Shown here in pieces: positions 12,426-25,070 of a stretch of DNA of 64,000 nucleotides (position 1 is its first letter; each line of letters begins with the position of its first letter). Both the position numbers and the translations under genes were made by a program. The notes beneath the pieces are model-generated. The model searched no databases. It worked only from the letters and a program-made list of their open reading frames with translations, and had not been told where the DNA came from. The DNA is taken from NCBI GenBank assembly GCA_036971475.1, contig JBAIZL010000005.1:233772869-233836868 (forward strand), given 5' to 3'. The DNA is from Prosapia bicincta (lineage: Eukaryota; Arthropoda; Insecta; Hemiptera; Cercopidae).

Positions 12426-12985
12426 TACGCACAATCAAGTAGGACTAAATGAAAGAACATAATGATCTTCTTTTATTGGGAAGGGAGGGGATGGCATCGC
12501 ACAAGAAGGGTTGCTTATCGTAAGTATAACTGCTCTCTAAAGGGAGCATCACATGTGTCTATTCGTTACGAACCCTTGTAAGAAGAAGGGTTGGTAGAAT
12601 AAGACAGGACTAAAGGAAGGACAAAATGATCCGTTGGAATTGGAGGAGGGAAATTATTACGGGCAGGAAGAGTTGCTTATCTTGAAACTGACCTACTCTC
12701 TTCTGGATCACGAAGATGTTTCTACCTATTTCTTCCCTTTACAATAAGGATAAGGAAAGTTATATGGCATCAGGCAACACTAAAGAAAGGACATAATGAT
12801 CCCTTGGAGAAGGAGGGAAATTATGACTACGGGCAGGAAGAGTTGCTTATCTTGAAACTGACCTACTCTCTTCTGGATCGCGAAGATGTTTCTACCTACT
12901 TCTTCCCTTTACAATAAGGATAAGGAAAGTTATATGGCATCAGGCAACACTAAAGAAAGGACATAATGATCCACTATTGGGAGCG
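12426..12985. repeat. About 176-bp tandem repeat, about 3 copies
   Basis: The phrases AGGACATAATGATCC and GGGCAGGAAGAGTTGCTTAT recur near 12450, 12620, 12790 and 12960. The two central copies are almost identical and the first is diverged. The array abuts the 63-bp array without unique sequence between them. Confidence 0.85.
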
Positions 12986-13886
12986 AAGAATATTGTGGCG
13001 TCGAATTCACAGAATCCCTTTCCTAAAGTAGATGCATGTTGAATAAATACACAATTAAAATATAGAAATGGCAGATATGGATAGTACTGTGAAATATTCC
13101 AGTGCTACAGAATAAAATGTTATTAAAGAAAGACCTCATCATAAGATCGCATCAAGGATTGTGGTGCTCCTGAACAGTTCAGAGATTTCATTGCGACTGA
13201 CAGTTGGTAAGGGTAAAGAACTATAATAGGTTTGATTGTGTGAAATAACTCAACTAGATAGCGTCACTGACACCAGCCATTACAATAGAATAATAAGGCC
13301 GTTGACACTGGCCGCACAGTTTCCTCTTCCGGCTTGTGCCGCATCGGTGAACGGGCTTTTCAAAATTTTCCGAAAACTGAATTATCTACAGTAAATCCTG
13401 TGCAGAATCAGCAAATGAGAGCGTACGTACTAGCTGTTTTATAATTCGGTGTAGACCATGTATATAATTTAATCATTGAATTTAGATAAATCCAACAACT
13501 CTCCATAATCTATCGGTTTTGTGAACGCTTATGACAGAAGGTATTCTTCTGCGGTACCGTAGTCGGACATTACGTCTAGTAATAACATACCCCATTCAAT
13601 TTGGGTGACCTATGTAAAAAATAAGTCTACTTCAGATGGGTCACCCCCCCCCCTCCTACCTATTTACTTGGGGGAGCATGGTGTTCCTACTTTATCCCAC
13701 CTTTGCTCCACGTAGCCCTATTTTCACTACACGGGGACATGTACTTTCCGCGTTTGGATCTACTTCAGGCTTGGGTTCCTTCATATTTAAGAAATACAAT
13801 AATTCTTCCCTTTATCCCAAATTTTGGTGTCATATATAAACCTGTTTATATAAAGTAAATCTATCCTTATTACTATAAAGCAATCA
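12986..13886. other. Gene-free interval
   Basis: AT-rich unique sequence with a C run near 13645. Nothing supportable was found. Confidence 0.5.
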
Positions 13887-14500
13887 TTTATATTCACAAT
13901 CTTTCATAGTTGTTACAATCAAATTTACTGATCGCCGTAAAACCACATAATGCTTATCCAAAAACAAATCGTGAATAATTTTCAGCGACCGCCATAATTC
14001 CGATCACGCCCTTACTGTAATCATGACTTTGCATTCCTAAACCTTATCTATGATCCGGATCGTAATGATTTGTCTTTACTTTAACCTTATCCGTGTATTC
14101 ACAATCTTTCGTAGGTGTTACAATCAAATCTACTGATCGCCTTAAAACCACTAAAATGCTTATCCAAAAACAAATCGTGAATAATTGTCAGCGACCGCCA
14201 TAATTCCGATCACGCCCTTACTGTAATCATGACTTTGCATTCCTAAACCTTATCTATGATCCGGATCGTAATGATTTGTCCTTACTTTAACCTTATCCGT
14301 GTATTCACAATCTTTCGTAGGTGTTACAATCAAATGTACTGATCGCCTTAAAACCACAAAAATACCTATCCCAAAACAAATCGTGAAAAGTCGTCAGCGA
14401 TCGTCAGAATTTAACTTTGTATTCACAATCCTTTTCTACGTTCCAGACCAGGTTGTTTAGGCCCTTACTTAAACCATATCTGTGTATTCACAATCAATTT
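13887..14500. repeat. 206-bp tandem repeat, about 3 copies
   Basis: ATTCACAATCTTTC recurs near 13891, 14097 and 14302, and further partial copies appear near 14420 and 14486. Shared internal phrases include AAACAAATCGTGAATAAT and GATCCGGATCGTAATGA. The right edge decays into short partial copies. Confidence 0.85.
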
Positions 14501-17500
14501 TTCCGTTCCAGTCAAGGATGTTTAGAATGTAACTTTAATCCTAAAGATGATATATCAAGATATAAGGCCTCTGCATCGATTTTTCCCCATTCCACTTACG
14601 AGGCTTTCCAGACGATAAATAGTACAATTATATAGTCTCCTGGACTTCCGCTGTAAAATCTTAATGGGTAGTTATTGCTAGATACTGCCGGTTAATGGTG
14701 GTATTTGGAAGATTACAAATATTTTTATTTCAAAATCTTAGCGTATTTTGGTATCATGTCCTATCAAAACCTATACTACAACTTATGAATCTAAAATATT
14801 ACTGTTTAAGGAAGAGAAAACTAAAACCTTTTAAAGAATGTTGGCAAGATAAAATAAAACTTTGTTTTCCACTGTAGACGGATATAGTTTTACACGATAA
14901 AACCATCTTTACTTGGGTAATTTCAAAGGCAATCCTATTTACAATTAAGTCCAATCAAAAAACTAACACAAAATCTTCCGTGTCTAGGTCAAACGCCAAG
15001 TTCTTTGCGCAGTCTTTCCAACAGACGATTTAAATGACAACCTAGTTTCCAACCCATTGTTTGCTGCAGGACCCGGGACTGCCCTCCGGAACGGAAAACA
15101 AAGAGCATAAACTCAGAATTAGCGTAACCTTTCGACCCGCTAACTGGGCCGTGAGACGTCAACGGGATCGCAACAATTACGTGAACCAGACTCCCGCGTG
15201 TTTCCTTGCAAACGGCTCGAATACGAACAAAGAGAGATGGGAGTAGGTCAAGCACCCGATCAAAGGCTGTAGGTTATCTGCAGGCGAAGGGGGTTGGTGG
15301 GTTGGTTTTATTTCCAGCTGTTAGCAGAACTAGGTCACGCTTTTTTCAGTCTGATTTTTGTCCCTTACGTAGTAATCAGATAAACTCCGAATATTGAATG
15401 AAAGGACGGCATTTACACATTTCTCCTAACTATATCCTAAAGGTAAAAAAAAAAAATAACCATAGATGTAAAGATAGCAGGCTAAATAATGTGATACGTA
15501 GCAATCAAATCCTAATCGAGAATCCATATTACTGCAGTAATGACATGTGAACGGAATCACACAAGACTAAGACGGCAGAAATGAAAATACTTCGTAAACG
15601 TCTGGGAAACTTTTAAACAAGAGGTAATCTAAAATATAAGGTAGAAGACTGAATGATATCTTTCTAAAAGTAATGCAATACACAATCCACAGGAAGTCAG
15701 AAGGCGCGTGACCATAAAAGTATGGCAATACCGAAAAAAAGGGAAAGCCAATACAAATACAAAGTAAGAGGTAGACGTAATGGACAGGAACGTAGATAAA
15801 AATAGAGCAGACAGAAGCCCATAAGGGAATAAAATAAAATAATGTGTGCAAATTCAAAATACGTTGAACAACCAGAATCCATAGTAAATATACTGATATT
15901 ATGAAAATGTATTATAAATAAACCTTTAAAAATAGTTCATTTTTCAAAAATGACGTAAAATTTACAACAAATTCAGTGGAACGCCAAAACTTTAATAGCA
16001 AGAATATTGCCCATTGTGTATCTTTCGACATATTGTAGTCCTTACATTGTCACAACTCTGTAGCTAAAGGTTGTCTCAAGGTATTCCGCAAGAAAGCTGT
16101 ATGAAACGTAAACAATAAACAGGATAAAGTACTACCACGCACTACGTGTAGACTGAGATGTATTATTTGAAAGAGTGTGGATAACAAAGCCTTTGTTACA
16201 TAAGCAACCATCATGGCACCAAGGCCAGAGCGTATCTGAGTAAATACTTTACATATCATATAAGGCGTTATCAGCTTTTCTTACGGCGATTCGCAACAGA
16301 ATTCGCGTTTCCACTTGTCTCAGCGACAGAGATATAGACCCTATTCAAGCATTTGTAGTGTTGGGCACAGTTTTCTTCACCGTATAAAAACGTTTGTACG
16401 TTTAGTCTATTTTCGCTGCGGCAGAACCTGGTTTATTACAGCATTGTACAACGGCTCCTAAGGATCCGAAAGTACGTGTATTCACGAACACCAACTCTTA
16501 TGACAAAGAAGTCAATTTTTGAAAAACATAAATTTCCCTCGTGGCATCTCTACACCTCAAGTTCAGGATGCATTTTTGTTCGTAAATTGCATTAAAATAT
16601 ATATTTCAGGGAGCCATATACCCACGAAATAATTTCTACGCAAGACCGCAACCGCATATGGCAGTTGAAAATTCGCTTTAGGTCTTTAGACAAATTACTC
16701 CAGAGAAACAATCTTTACCGGCCACAATATAAAACGAAAACAGCAATTTTGGCACCAGTTAAACTGCTACTGTCAAGTTTCGTATATATTTAGTCGGTTC
16801 CGGAAAAAACTTCTCTCCATACGTTAGCCATCCTTCCGTATATCTTGGATCAGTGAGATTTTTTCCTGTTATTTTTTTCACCTCATCAATAGCCTATTCA
16901 CAATCCTTACATATCATTCATATGTAAAACAACGACTTGATTTATACAAGTTTATGAAAATAGAATAAAACAAATTCCTATAAAACAAATTTAGGTTGAA
17001 ACCGGACGAATTAAAATGTCTTTACTGCAGATTACCAAGGGTCTGCCGCTGAAAGCGAAAAAAATTATAATTTTCCTACTATAATTACTTTACAAACGTC
17101 TTAGTGTTAAGAGCACTTTATATGTTGTATCTGTGTGCATCTTCGAGAACAGTAGTCGACCTACATTTCGGACCTGGCGACCTTTAATGGAACCAATAAA
17201 TTATCCTCGACCGATCAATTACTGGTTAAGGCCAGGTTCTGAATCTTGTTGGTTTCATTCTAATGTTTTAAACCTGGTTTTGTGAGAGCTTACTGAAGGC
17301 TTCGACTGAGAGCTGCAATATGACCGTTGCATCAGTCGGCATGCAGTGTCCGCTTTAATATAAGGGGAAACGTGTGGCCTAGAGGACAAACCCCGCTAAA
17401 GGAACTAATAGATCGCTCCCAAGTGAGATGACAGTTGATAGTTTTACATCTGGTAGTATTTGTTCTTTTCTTGAACTTGAATAGCACGTGTTTATGTATG

Positions 17501-18971
17501 GGGACGGCCGTTTCACATCTGTACTATATTAAACTCCGATCCTAAGGAAAGGGCAAACTTGGTAAATCATACTTAAAACTCATACAAAATCATACATTAA
17601 TTCTTAGCAAATTATTCTTTGATCAGAAAGAACTAGGTTTCTGCAGCAATTTCGCACTTGGTCTTGCATTTGCTTTTCTACCTCTTCTGCAGCCTCTTAT
17701 TTTCCTTATTTACAATACACAGCATTATTTGGTTTTCCACTTCAATCTGACTTTTTCACCAAACGAAATTTTGCGCTCATCATAGTCATTTCTCTATGAT
17801 GCTGACAGTATGTGTACTTCATGCCTCCTTGATCAGGCGTGCTAATGAAAATTCCCTATATCCCTGACCCAGGATCTACCACTATGTCTGTTCAGTGGAG
17901 GTTCGTCCAAAGTATAATATTGTTTCAATGACATAGTTTCGCCGATGTTCTTCAACATCAAGATCTTCGAGGACTATTGAAGGGGGTTGATAGATAATAA
18001 ATACCCCTTTCTTGTGCCTTATACACATTAAATTTAATAAAAGTAATTTTTTAATTTTTTTCAATACATTATAAATTTTAGTTAGTTGCTTTAATGGTAT
18101 TAATCAAAAATTTTTGGTTTATTTTAAACACTTGAGTCGTTTTTATTACTTTAATTAATTTATTTTTATTATTGGAAACTTTTAAAATTATTTTCTTGTA
18201 AATTTATAAATAGTCTATACAAAATTTCTATACTCATAGTTACATATTTATTGATGTTTGTGATTTTTTTTGTTACTTTAGTTTTAAAAAAACAAATTTT
18301 TGGCAAGGATAACCTTATTTGGGTTTAGGCCAGGAAAAGAAGGTTTTAGACCTCTTATTTAACGACATTTTCACACATAAACATTATCTATCCTTTATAG
18401 GCATTAGGCCCTAAGAAATATATACCGCTCGCCTTGACACCATATTTATGACATACTCATACACAAATAACGCCAGTAAATTGGGCCACTTTACTTAAAG
18501 GAATTAAAAATTAAAGAAAAAAATCCAAAAATACTGACGTCTCTGAATTGCATGACGACGAAAAGCCTTTCTACAAGAGTTTGAAATTAGTGCAACGTGG
18601 AGTTTCGCGCCGCGTCGCTCCGATAGACGTTTCTGATTAATTTTACAGCCGAACTTTGTCCATCAAGCAAAGCTATAAAAAACTTAGCTCCACTGCATTG
18701 CCAATTACCTCGGCGTGCCAAGAACCCGAAGTACCGCTTGCAGAGATCATTTGTTATTAAAATAACACTGCTGAATGCAAACTATTCGCATACCTTTGTC
18801 ACAAAAGTCGACAGAATATTCGTCCGCTTTAAAGCATTTAAATGCTTTAATTTCTGTCTAGAATAAGGGTTCTTAAACATCTTAGGACCACGCCTCCTCT
18901 TCTTGTTATCAAAGCCTCCAACGCCCCCTCAACCTTACACTATAAAAAAATGTAACAACATATTAAACGGA

Positions 18972-18975
<4 letters not shown>
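14501..18975. other. Long gene-free interval with one GC-richer island
   Basis: About 4.5 kb of AT-rich sequence. At about 15060-15340 a GC-richer island is open on the minus strand for 88 codons. It has no clear splice sites or recognised domain, so it is noted only as a possible exon or repeat fragment. Confidence 0.45.

Positions 18976-19021
<46 letters not shown>
18976..19021. repeat. (AT)n microsatellite
   Basis: About 22 uninterrupted AT dinucleotides. Confidence 0.97.
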
Positions 19022-19025
<4 letters not shown>

Positions 19026-19496
19026 TTTATTTATACATACCTTACCTAGAAACATGATATAACATTTCAAGTTTCAATTCACCAGATAAATTTTAACTGA
19101 TAAGAGGAAAATCTATTAGTGACAAAGATTCTCTTTACTATTCTTTTCAAGCTGATATGTTGATTTAATATCAAGTTTACTAAATACGCACAACCTTTAC
19201 TTATATTTCCTTTATAAATGCATACATTTCATTTAAATTTTCTGAACACCATGGTCAGTAAAATTACTTATGTAAATATCTGCGGTGTTAATTTAGTTTT
19301 AAATTTTGATAAATTGTGTACTTAAATCTAACTAATGAGAATTCATCTTGCTATTATCCAACTGACCTTCCTTCACGCCCACCAGTTTCGGAACTTATGG
19401 TCTACAAGGAAAACATTTTTCTTTTATTGCTGTTCATGAGATTTCGATTTAATCACAATGTTTACAGTATTTTCAAATATGTTTAGTATGTTATAT
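19022..19496. other. Gene-free spacer before the satellite
   Basis: AT-rich unique sequence. Nothing supportable was found. Confidence 0.5.
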
Positions 19497-22009
19497 TCTG
19501 CCACAATCAAAGAATAGCTTGTCTGCCTTTATAGCGCGTACAATGACGGCATATGCGGTACATAGCCTGAAGGATAAGGACTCACAACGAATATGGAGAA
19601 TGCCAGGTAGAGGACTTGAATCTGCCACAATCAAAGAATAGCTTGTCTGCCTTTATAGCGCGTACAATGACGGCATATGCGGTACATAACCTGAAGGATA
19701 AGGACTCACAACGAATATGGAGAATGCCAGGTAGACTTGAATCTGCCACAATCAAAGAATAGCTTGTCTGCCTTTATAGCGCGTACAATGACGGCATATG
19801 CGGTACATAACCTGAAGAATAAGGACTCACAACGAATGTGGAGAATGCCAGATAGACTTGAATCTGCCACAATCAAAGAATAGCTTGTCTGCCTTTATAG
19901 CGCGTACAATGACGGCATATGCGGTACATAACCTGAAGGATGAGGACTCACAACGAATATGGAGAATGCCAGGTAGACTTGAATCTGCCACAATCAAAGA
20001 ATAGCTTGTCTGCCTTTATAGCGCGTACAATGACGGCATATGCGGTACATAACCTGAAGGATAAGGACTCACAACGAATATGGAGAATGCCAGGTAGAGG
20101 ACTTGAATCTGCCACAATCAAAGAATAGCTTGTCTGCCTTTATAGCGCGTACAATGACGGCATATGCGGTACATAACCTGAAGGATGAGGACTCACAACG
20201 AATATGGAGAATGCCAGGTAGACTTGAATCTGCCACAATCAAAGAATAGCTTGTCTGCCTTTATAGCGCGTACAATGACGGCATATGCGGTACATAACCT
20301 GAAGGATAAGGACTCACAACGAATATGGAGAATGCCAGGTAGAGGACTTGAATCTGCCACAATCAAAGAATAGCTTGTCTGCCTTTATAGCGCGTACAAT
20401 GACGGCATATGCGGTACATAACCCGAAGGATAAGGACTCACAACGAATATGGAGAATGCCAGGTAGAGGACTTGAATCTGCCACAATCAAAGAATAGCTT
20501 GTCTGCCTTTATAGCGCGTACAATGACGGCATATGCGGTACATAACCTGAAGGATAAGGACTCACAACGAATATGGAGAATGCCAGGTAGAGGACTTGAA
20601 TCTGCCACAATCAAAGAATAGCTTGTCTGCCTTTATAGCGCGTACAATGACGGCATATGCGGTACATAACCTGAAGGATAAGGACTCACAACGAATATGG
20701 AGAATGCCAGGTAGAGGACTTGAATCTGCCACAATCAAAGAATAGCTTGTCTGCCTTTATAGCGCGTACAATGACGGCATATGCGGTACATAACCTGAAG
20801 GATAAGGACTCACAACGAATGTGGAGAATGTCAGGTAGACTTGAATCTGCCACAATCAAAGAATAGCTTGTCTGCCTTTATAGCGCGTACAATGACGGCA
20901 TATGCGGTACATAACCTGAAGGATAAGGACTCACAACGAATATGGAGAATGCCAGGTAGAGGACTTGAATCTGCCACAATCAAAGAATAGCTTGTCTGCC
21001 TTTATAGCGCGTACAATGACGGCATATGCGGTACATAACCTGAAGGATAAGGACTCACAACGAATATGGAGAATGCCAGGTAGAGGACTTGAATCTGCCA
21101 CAATCAAAGAATAGCTTGTCTGCCTTTATAGCGCGTACAATGACGGCAAATGCGGTACATAACCTGAAGGATAAGGACTCACAACGAATATGGAGAATGC
21201 CAGGTAGACTTGAATCTGCCACAATCAAAGAATAGCTTGTCTGCCTTTATAGCGCGTACAATGACGGCAAATGCGGTACATAACCTGAAGGATAAGGACT
21301 CACAACGAATATGGAGAATGCCAGGTAGACTTGAATCTGCCACAATCAAAGAATAGCTTGTCTGCCTTTATAGCGCGTACAATGACGGCATATGCGGTAC
21401 ATAACCTGAAGGATAAGGACTCACAACGAATGTGGAGAATGCCAGGTAGACTTGAATCTGCCACAATCAAAGAATAGCTTGTCTGCCTTTATAGCGCGTA
21501 CAATGACGGCATATGCGGTACATAACTTGAAGGATAAGGACTCACAACGAATATGGAGAATGCCAGGTAGAGGACTTGAATCTGCCACAATCAAAGAATA
21601 GCTTGTCTGCCTTTATAGCGCGTACAATGACGGCATATGCGGTACATAACCTGAAGGATAAGGACTCACAACGAATATGGAGAATGCCAGGTAGAGGACT
21701 TGAATCTGCCACAATCAAAGAATAGCTTGTCTGCCTTTATAGCGCGTACAATGACGGCATATGCGGTACATAACCTGAAGGATAAGGACTCACAACGAAT
21801 ATGGAGAATGCCAGGTAGACTTGAATCTGCCACAATCAAAGAATAGCTTGTCTGCCTTTATAGCGCGTACAATGACGGCATATGCGGTACATAACCTGAA
21901 GGATAAGGACTCACAACGAATGTGGAGAATGCCAGGTAGACTTGAATCTGCCACAATCAAAGAATAGCTTGTCTGCCTTTATAGCGCGTACAATGACGGC
22001 ATATGCGGT
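19497..22009 (+). repeat. 121/124-bp satellite, block 1 (about 20 copies)
   Basis: Units beginning TCTGCCACAATCAAAGAATA repeat with a length of 121 or 124 bp, depending on whether GAG is present in AGAGGACTTG. Copies differ at only a few positions (for example CATATG/CAAATG and AATATGG/AATGTGG). The block stops in mid-unit after CATATGCGGT, where element A begins. The same satellite resumes on the other side of A and again beyond B, so the three blocks were once one array of about 30 units. Confidence 0.95.
22004..22009. other. 6-bp target-site duplication of element A (left)
   Basis: TGCGGT lies immediately before the AGTAGAAC terminus and is repeated at 45064-45069 after the GTTCTACT terminus. 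Removing the element and one copy restores a perfect satellite unit. Confidence 0.9.
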
Positions 22010-22800
22010 AGTAGAACTCGCCCCAGACTGGCGCGCACCCACCCCTAACTCGGCCGCTACGTAACCTAGGACTATAGGGGTAGTTTTGGATGATGCTCAA
22101 GGTCATCCCGACCTTGACCCCAGACCAAGGGGTGGTTTCGACCACGTTCAGGGGGGTGGGGGGTAGTTTTTCGAAAAAAAAAAAAAAAAAATCGGCCGCT
22201 ACGTAACCTAGGACTATAGGGGTAGTTTCGGATGATGCGGGCGGACGTCGCGACCCTGACCGTAGCTTTGGGGGTGGTTTTGAACACGTCTAGAGGGGTG
22301 GGGGGTAGTTTTTCGAAAAAAATTTTATTTCCAACCCACTGACCTAAGCCAGCCAAAATGGATCTAACCTAACCCAACCTAAGTGTTGGGGGTGACCTCG
22401 GCTACGTTCAGGACCATCACCGGGGGTAGCTCCGGGGGTGGATTGGGGGTGGGGGGTAGTTTTCGAAAAAATTTTGGAAAAACGTGTCTTGACCGATAGG
22501 GTGAGTCTAGAGTGCATTATCGCGTCGGTAGGGGTAGTTTCACCTAGGGGTAGTTTTTACAAAAAATACGAAATTGCCAAAATCGATCGGCTGGATCAAC
22601 AGACAGTACGGGATACGTGTAGAGTCCAGTACGGGGTGCTGCGGGGGCGGTTCACCTAGGGGTAGTTTTTAAATAAAATACGAAAATCCCGAAAATCGAT
22701 CGGGTTGATCGAAAGACCGTACGGGATATGTGTAGAGTCCAATAAGGAACGCTGCGGGGGTGGTTTCACCTGTGGGTTGTCTTCAGAATGCCAAAAATAA
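22010..22800 (+). repeat. Terminal module with GGGGTAGTTT arrays (outer left)
   Basis: At least eight copies of GGGGTAGTTT, each usually preceded by CTA or GGT, lie in the first 700 bp. They are interleaved with CGGCCGCTACGTAACCTAGG, two poly-A tracts and G-rich segments, for example the G runs at about 22434-22456 that could form quadruplexes. Repeated subterminal motifs of this kind often bind a transposase or replication protein, but no binding factor is known here. Confidence 0.65.
22363..22382. repeat. CCTAA (TTAGG-type) run, outer left
   Basis: An interrupted CCTAA run. A cleaner version sits at 27641-27660 in the second module of the same arm. Confidence 0.6.
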
Positions 22801-23129
22801 TAGGCGGAATAGCTCCGGTGGAGGGGGTAACTTTTGGAGAGACTTAATGGTTATCTGAAGTAAGGCCTCTTAGGTAGTGTAACCCAGGAATAGCTTGGGT
22901 GGAGGGGGTAACTTTGGAAAGATTTAATGGTTATCTGATGACGTATCAGCGCTTGAGCGAGTCTAGGCAAGTAGTAGGCATACCCCAACTATAGTGTTCT
23001 ACCCTAAATAAATTGGCTGATGCAGGGCAAGGGGCAAACCTGCAGAGTTAACAAACTATCTTGGAGGTAGACCCACCCAAACCTCAGGCATAGCATCCCT
23101 GCAGCGGGGATTTAGCCAACCCAAGGCAG

Positions 23130-23960
23130 GCCCCTAAGTAAAGCCACCCGAGGAAAAGGCTTAAGGTAAAGCTACCTTGGAGCATGGTCTTAGGTAAAGC
23201 CTCTTTGGAGGTAGACTTTAAGTAAAGCTACCCAAGAGTCCGGCCAGGCTGGTTGCTATATCAATTACAACCTATCGACCATGACAAATACCCCCACCAA
23301 GTCCTAGGTAAAGCTACCACGGAGTTAGACCTTAGGTAAAGCTAACACGGAGCAAAGCCCCGTGTAAAAGCTATCCCGAAGCCACGCCCTAGGTAAAGTA
23401 ACCCAGGAACTAGACCTCCGGTAAAGCTACCACAGAGTTAGACCTTAGGTAAAGCTAACACGGAGCAAAGCCTCGTGTAAAAGCTATCCCGAAGCCTTGC
23501 CCTAGGTAAAGTAACCCAGGAACCAGACCATCGGTAAAGCTACCACAGAGTCGGAGCTTAGGTAAAGCTACCACAGAGTTAGACCTTAGGTAAAGCTAAC
23601 ACGGAGCAAAGCCTCGTGTAAAAGCTATCCCGAAGCCTTGCCCTAGGTAAAGTAACCCAGGAACCAGACCATCGGTAAAGCTACCACAGAGTCGGAGCTT
23701 AGGTAAAGCTACCACAGAGTTAGACCTTAGGTAAAGCTAACACGGAGCAAAGCCTCGTGTAAAAGCTATACCGAAGCCTTGCCCTAGGTAAAGTAAACCA
23801 GGAACCAGACCATCGGTAAAGCTACCACGGAGTCGGGGCCTAAGTAAAGCTACCATGGAGTTAGACCATAGGTAAAGCAAACACGGAGCAAGGACACAGG
23901 TAAAAGCCTGCCGATAGGTAAAGTAACCCTGGATTCAGGCATCAAGTGGGGGGTGGTTAT
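23130..23960 (+). repeat. GGTAAAGCTACC array with 140-bp higher-order unit
   Basis: Short related segments with the core AGGTAAAGCTAC recur every 30-40 bp. A higher-order unit of about 140 bp starts near 23448, 23588 and 23728. The mirror array at 43300-43770 has one higher-order unit fewer, showing that the arms differ by array slippage. Confidence 0.8.
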
Positions 23961-24749
23961 CAAATAATATATGAAATTACCCAAAAATGATCGGTTAGAT
24001 CAAACGACCAACGACCTACATAGAGTTCAAATAGTCAACAAGTTGAATCAACCAATCACAACGCAGGGGCCCGGTAGGCCTACGTAAACGGTCAATGTAA
24101 GACGAGAAGGCCTATATAACGTGTTAAACCAATATATATGACAGCCCACATAATGTGATAAACAAATATGCAAGCCTACATACATACTATGCTAGGCCGA
24201 CATACTATGTCGGTAAATCACCGGCCAAAGCCTATATGAACTGAGATAGTTTCACCTCATATATCAGGTAGAACCACGGGCAGGCAACTGTATACTTTTG
24301 GGGAGTACTATAAGGTATAGCTAAACCAATATATACGATAGCCCACATAATGTGTTAAAGAAATACGCAAGCTTGCATATATACTATGCTAGGCCTACAT
24401 ACATGAATCCCTAAATGCGCCTACTATGTTTGTAAACCACAGGCCAAACCCTTATGACCTGAGCTATTTTCACCTCTTCTATCAGGTTGATCCTCAGGCA
24501 GGCAACCGTATAATATGGGAGGTACTATATGGTACATCTACCAATGCATAACCTATCAAGCCCACGTAAAGGTTTAATATATTTGACTACGTATCGGCGT
24601 TCGAGCGACTCAGGTATTAGGCCCTCCATAACTAGAGGAGGCAACGGTTATGATTGTCAAAATTTGTCTATGCTACAAAATAATAAACAAAGCAATAAAG
24701 CCCTGTTGTTTCAGGGAATACGCTTGACCGTGTGTTAGACATGTACAGA

Positions 24750-25070
24750 CATGCAGAGATAACGCATTATCTAAAAACCGCAACGACTGCCGGCGACCGC
24801 TATAGCAGGCATAAAAACCTGCACGGCTGTGTCGTTGTGAATCTAGGCGCATGTTTATGTTTTGATTACTGTATCAAATTACTGTGTACTGTCGGCATAC
24901 CAAGGCCTACATATATATAATCAGAAATCAGTGTAAATAATCAAATAGCCTCAATGGACATCTCCTATAGCTGTAAATGTATCTAGATATAAAGGTATAT
25001 ATGGAGAAACACTAATAATGAGGCCTATCACAAAACGTGAATAAATATATGTTATAAAACGATGCTAAGT
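24750..25070 (+). other. Conserved subterminal block (left arm)
   Basis: The block starts with the near-palindrome GATAACGCATTATC, continues AAAACCGCAACGACTGCCGG and CGACCGCTATAGCAGGC, and ends with CACAAAACGTGAATAAATAT. Related sequence occurs in element B at about 47295-47365 and 56690-57030, and in mirror position at about 42170-42450. It is noncoding everywhere. Conservation between otherwise diverged elements suggests a cis-acting role, for example in replication or end processing, but this is inference. Confidence 0.6.

Noticed and set aside
14989..15255. 88-codon minus-strand frame in a GC-richer island
   Set aside because: Both strands are open and no splice sites, start context or recognised domain support an exon. 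It is mentioned only as an island.
19940..20621. Repeated 62-70-codon frames in the satellite
   Set aside because: They recur identically with the satellite unit and depend on the GAG indel. The satellite shows no sign of being coding.
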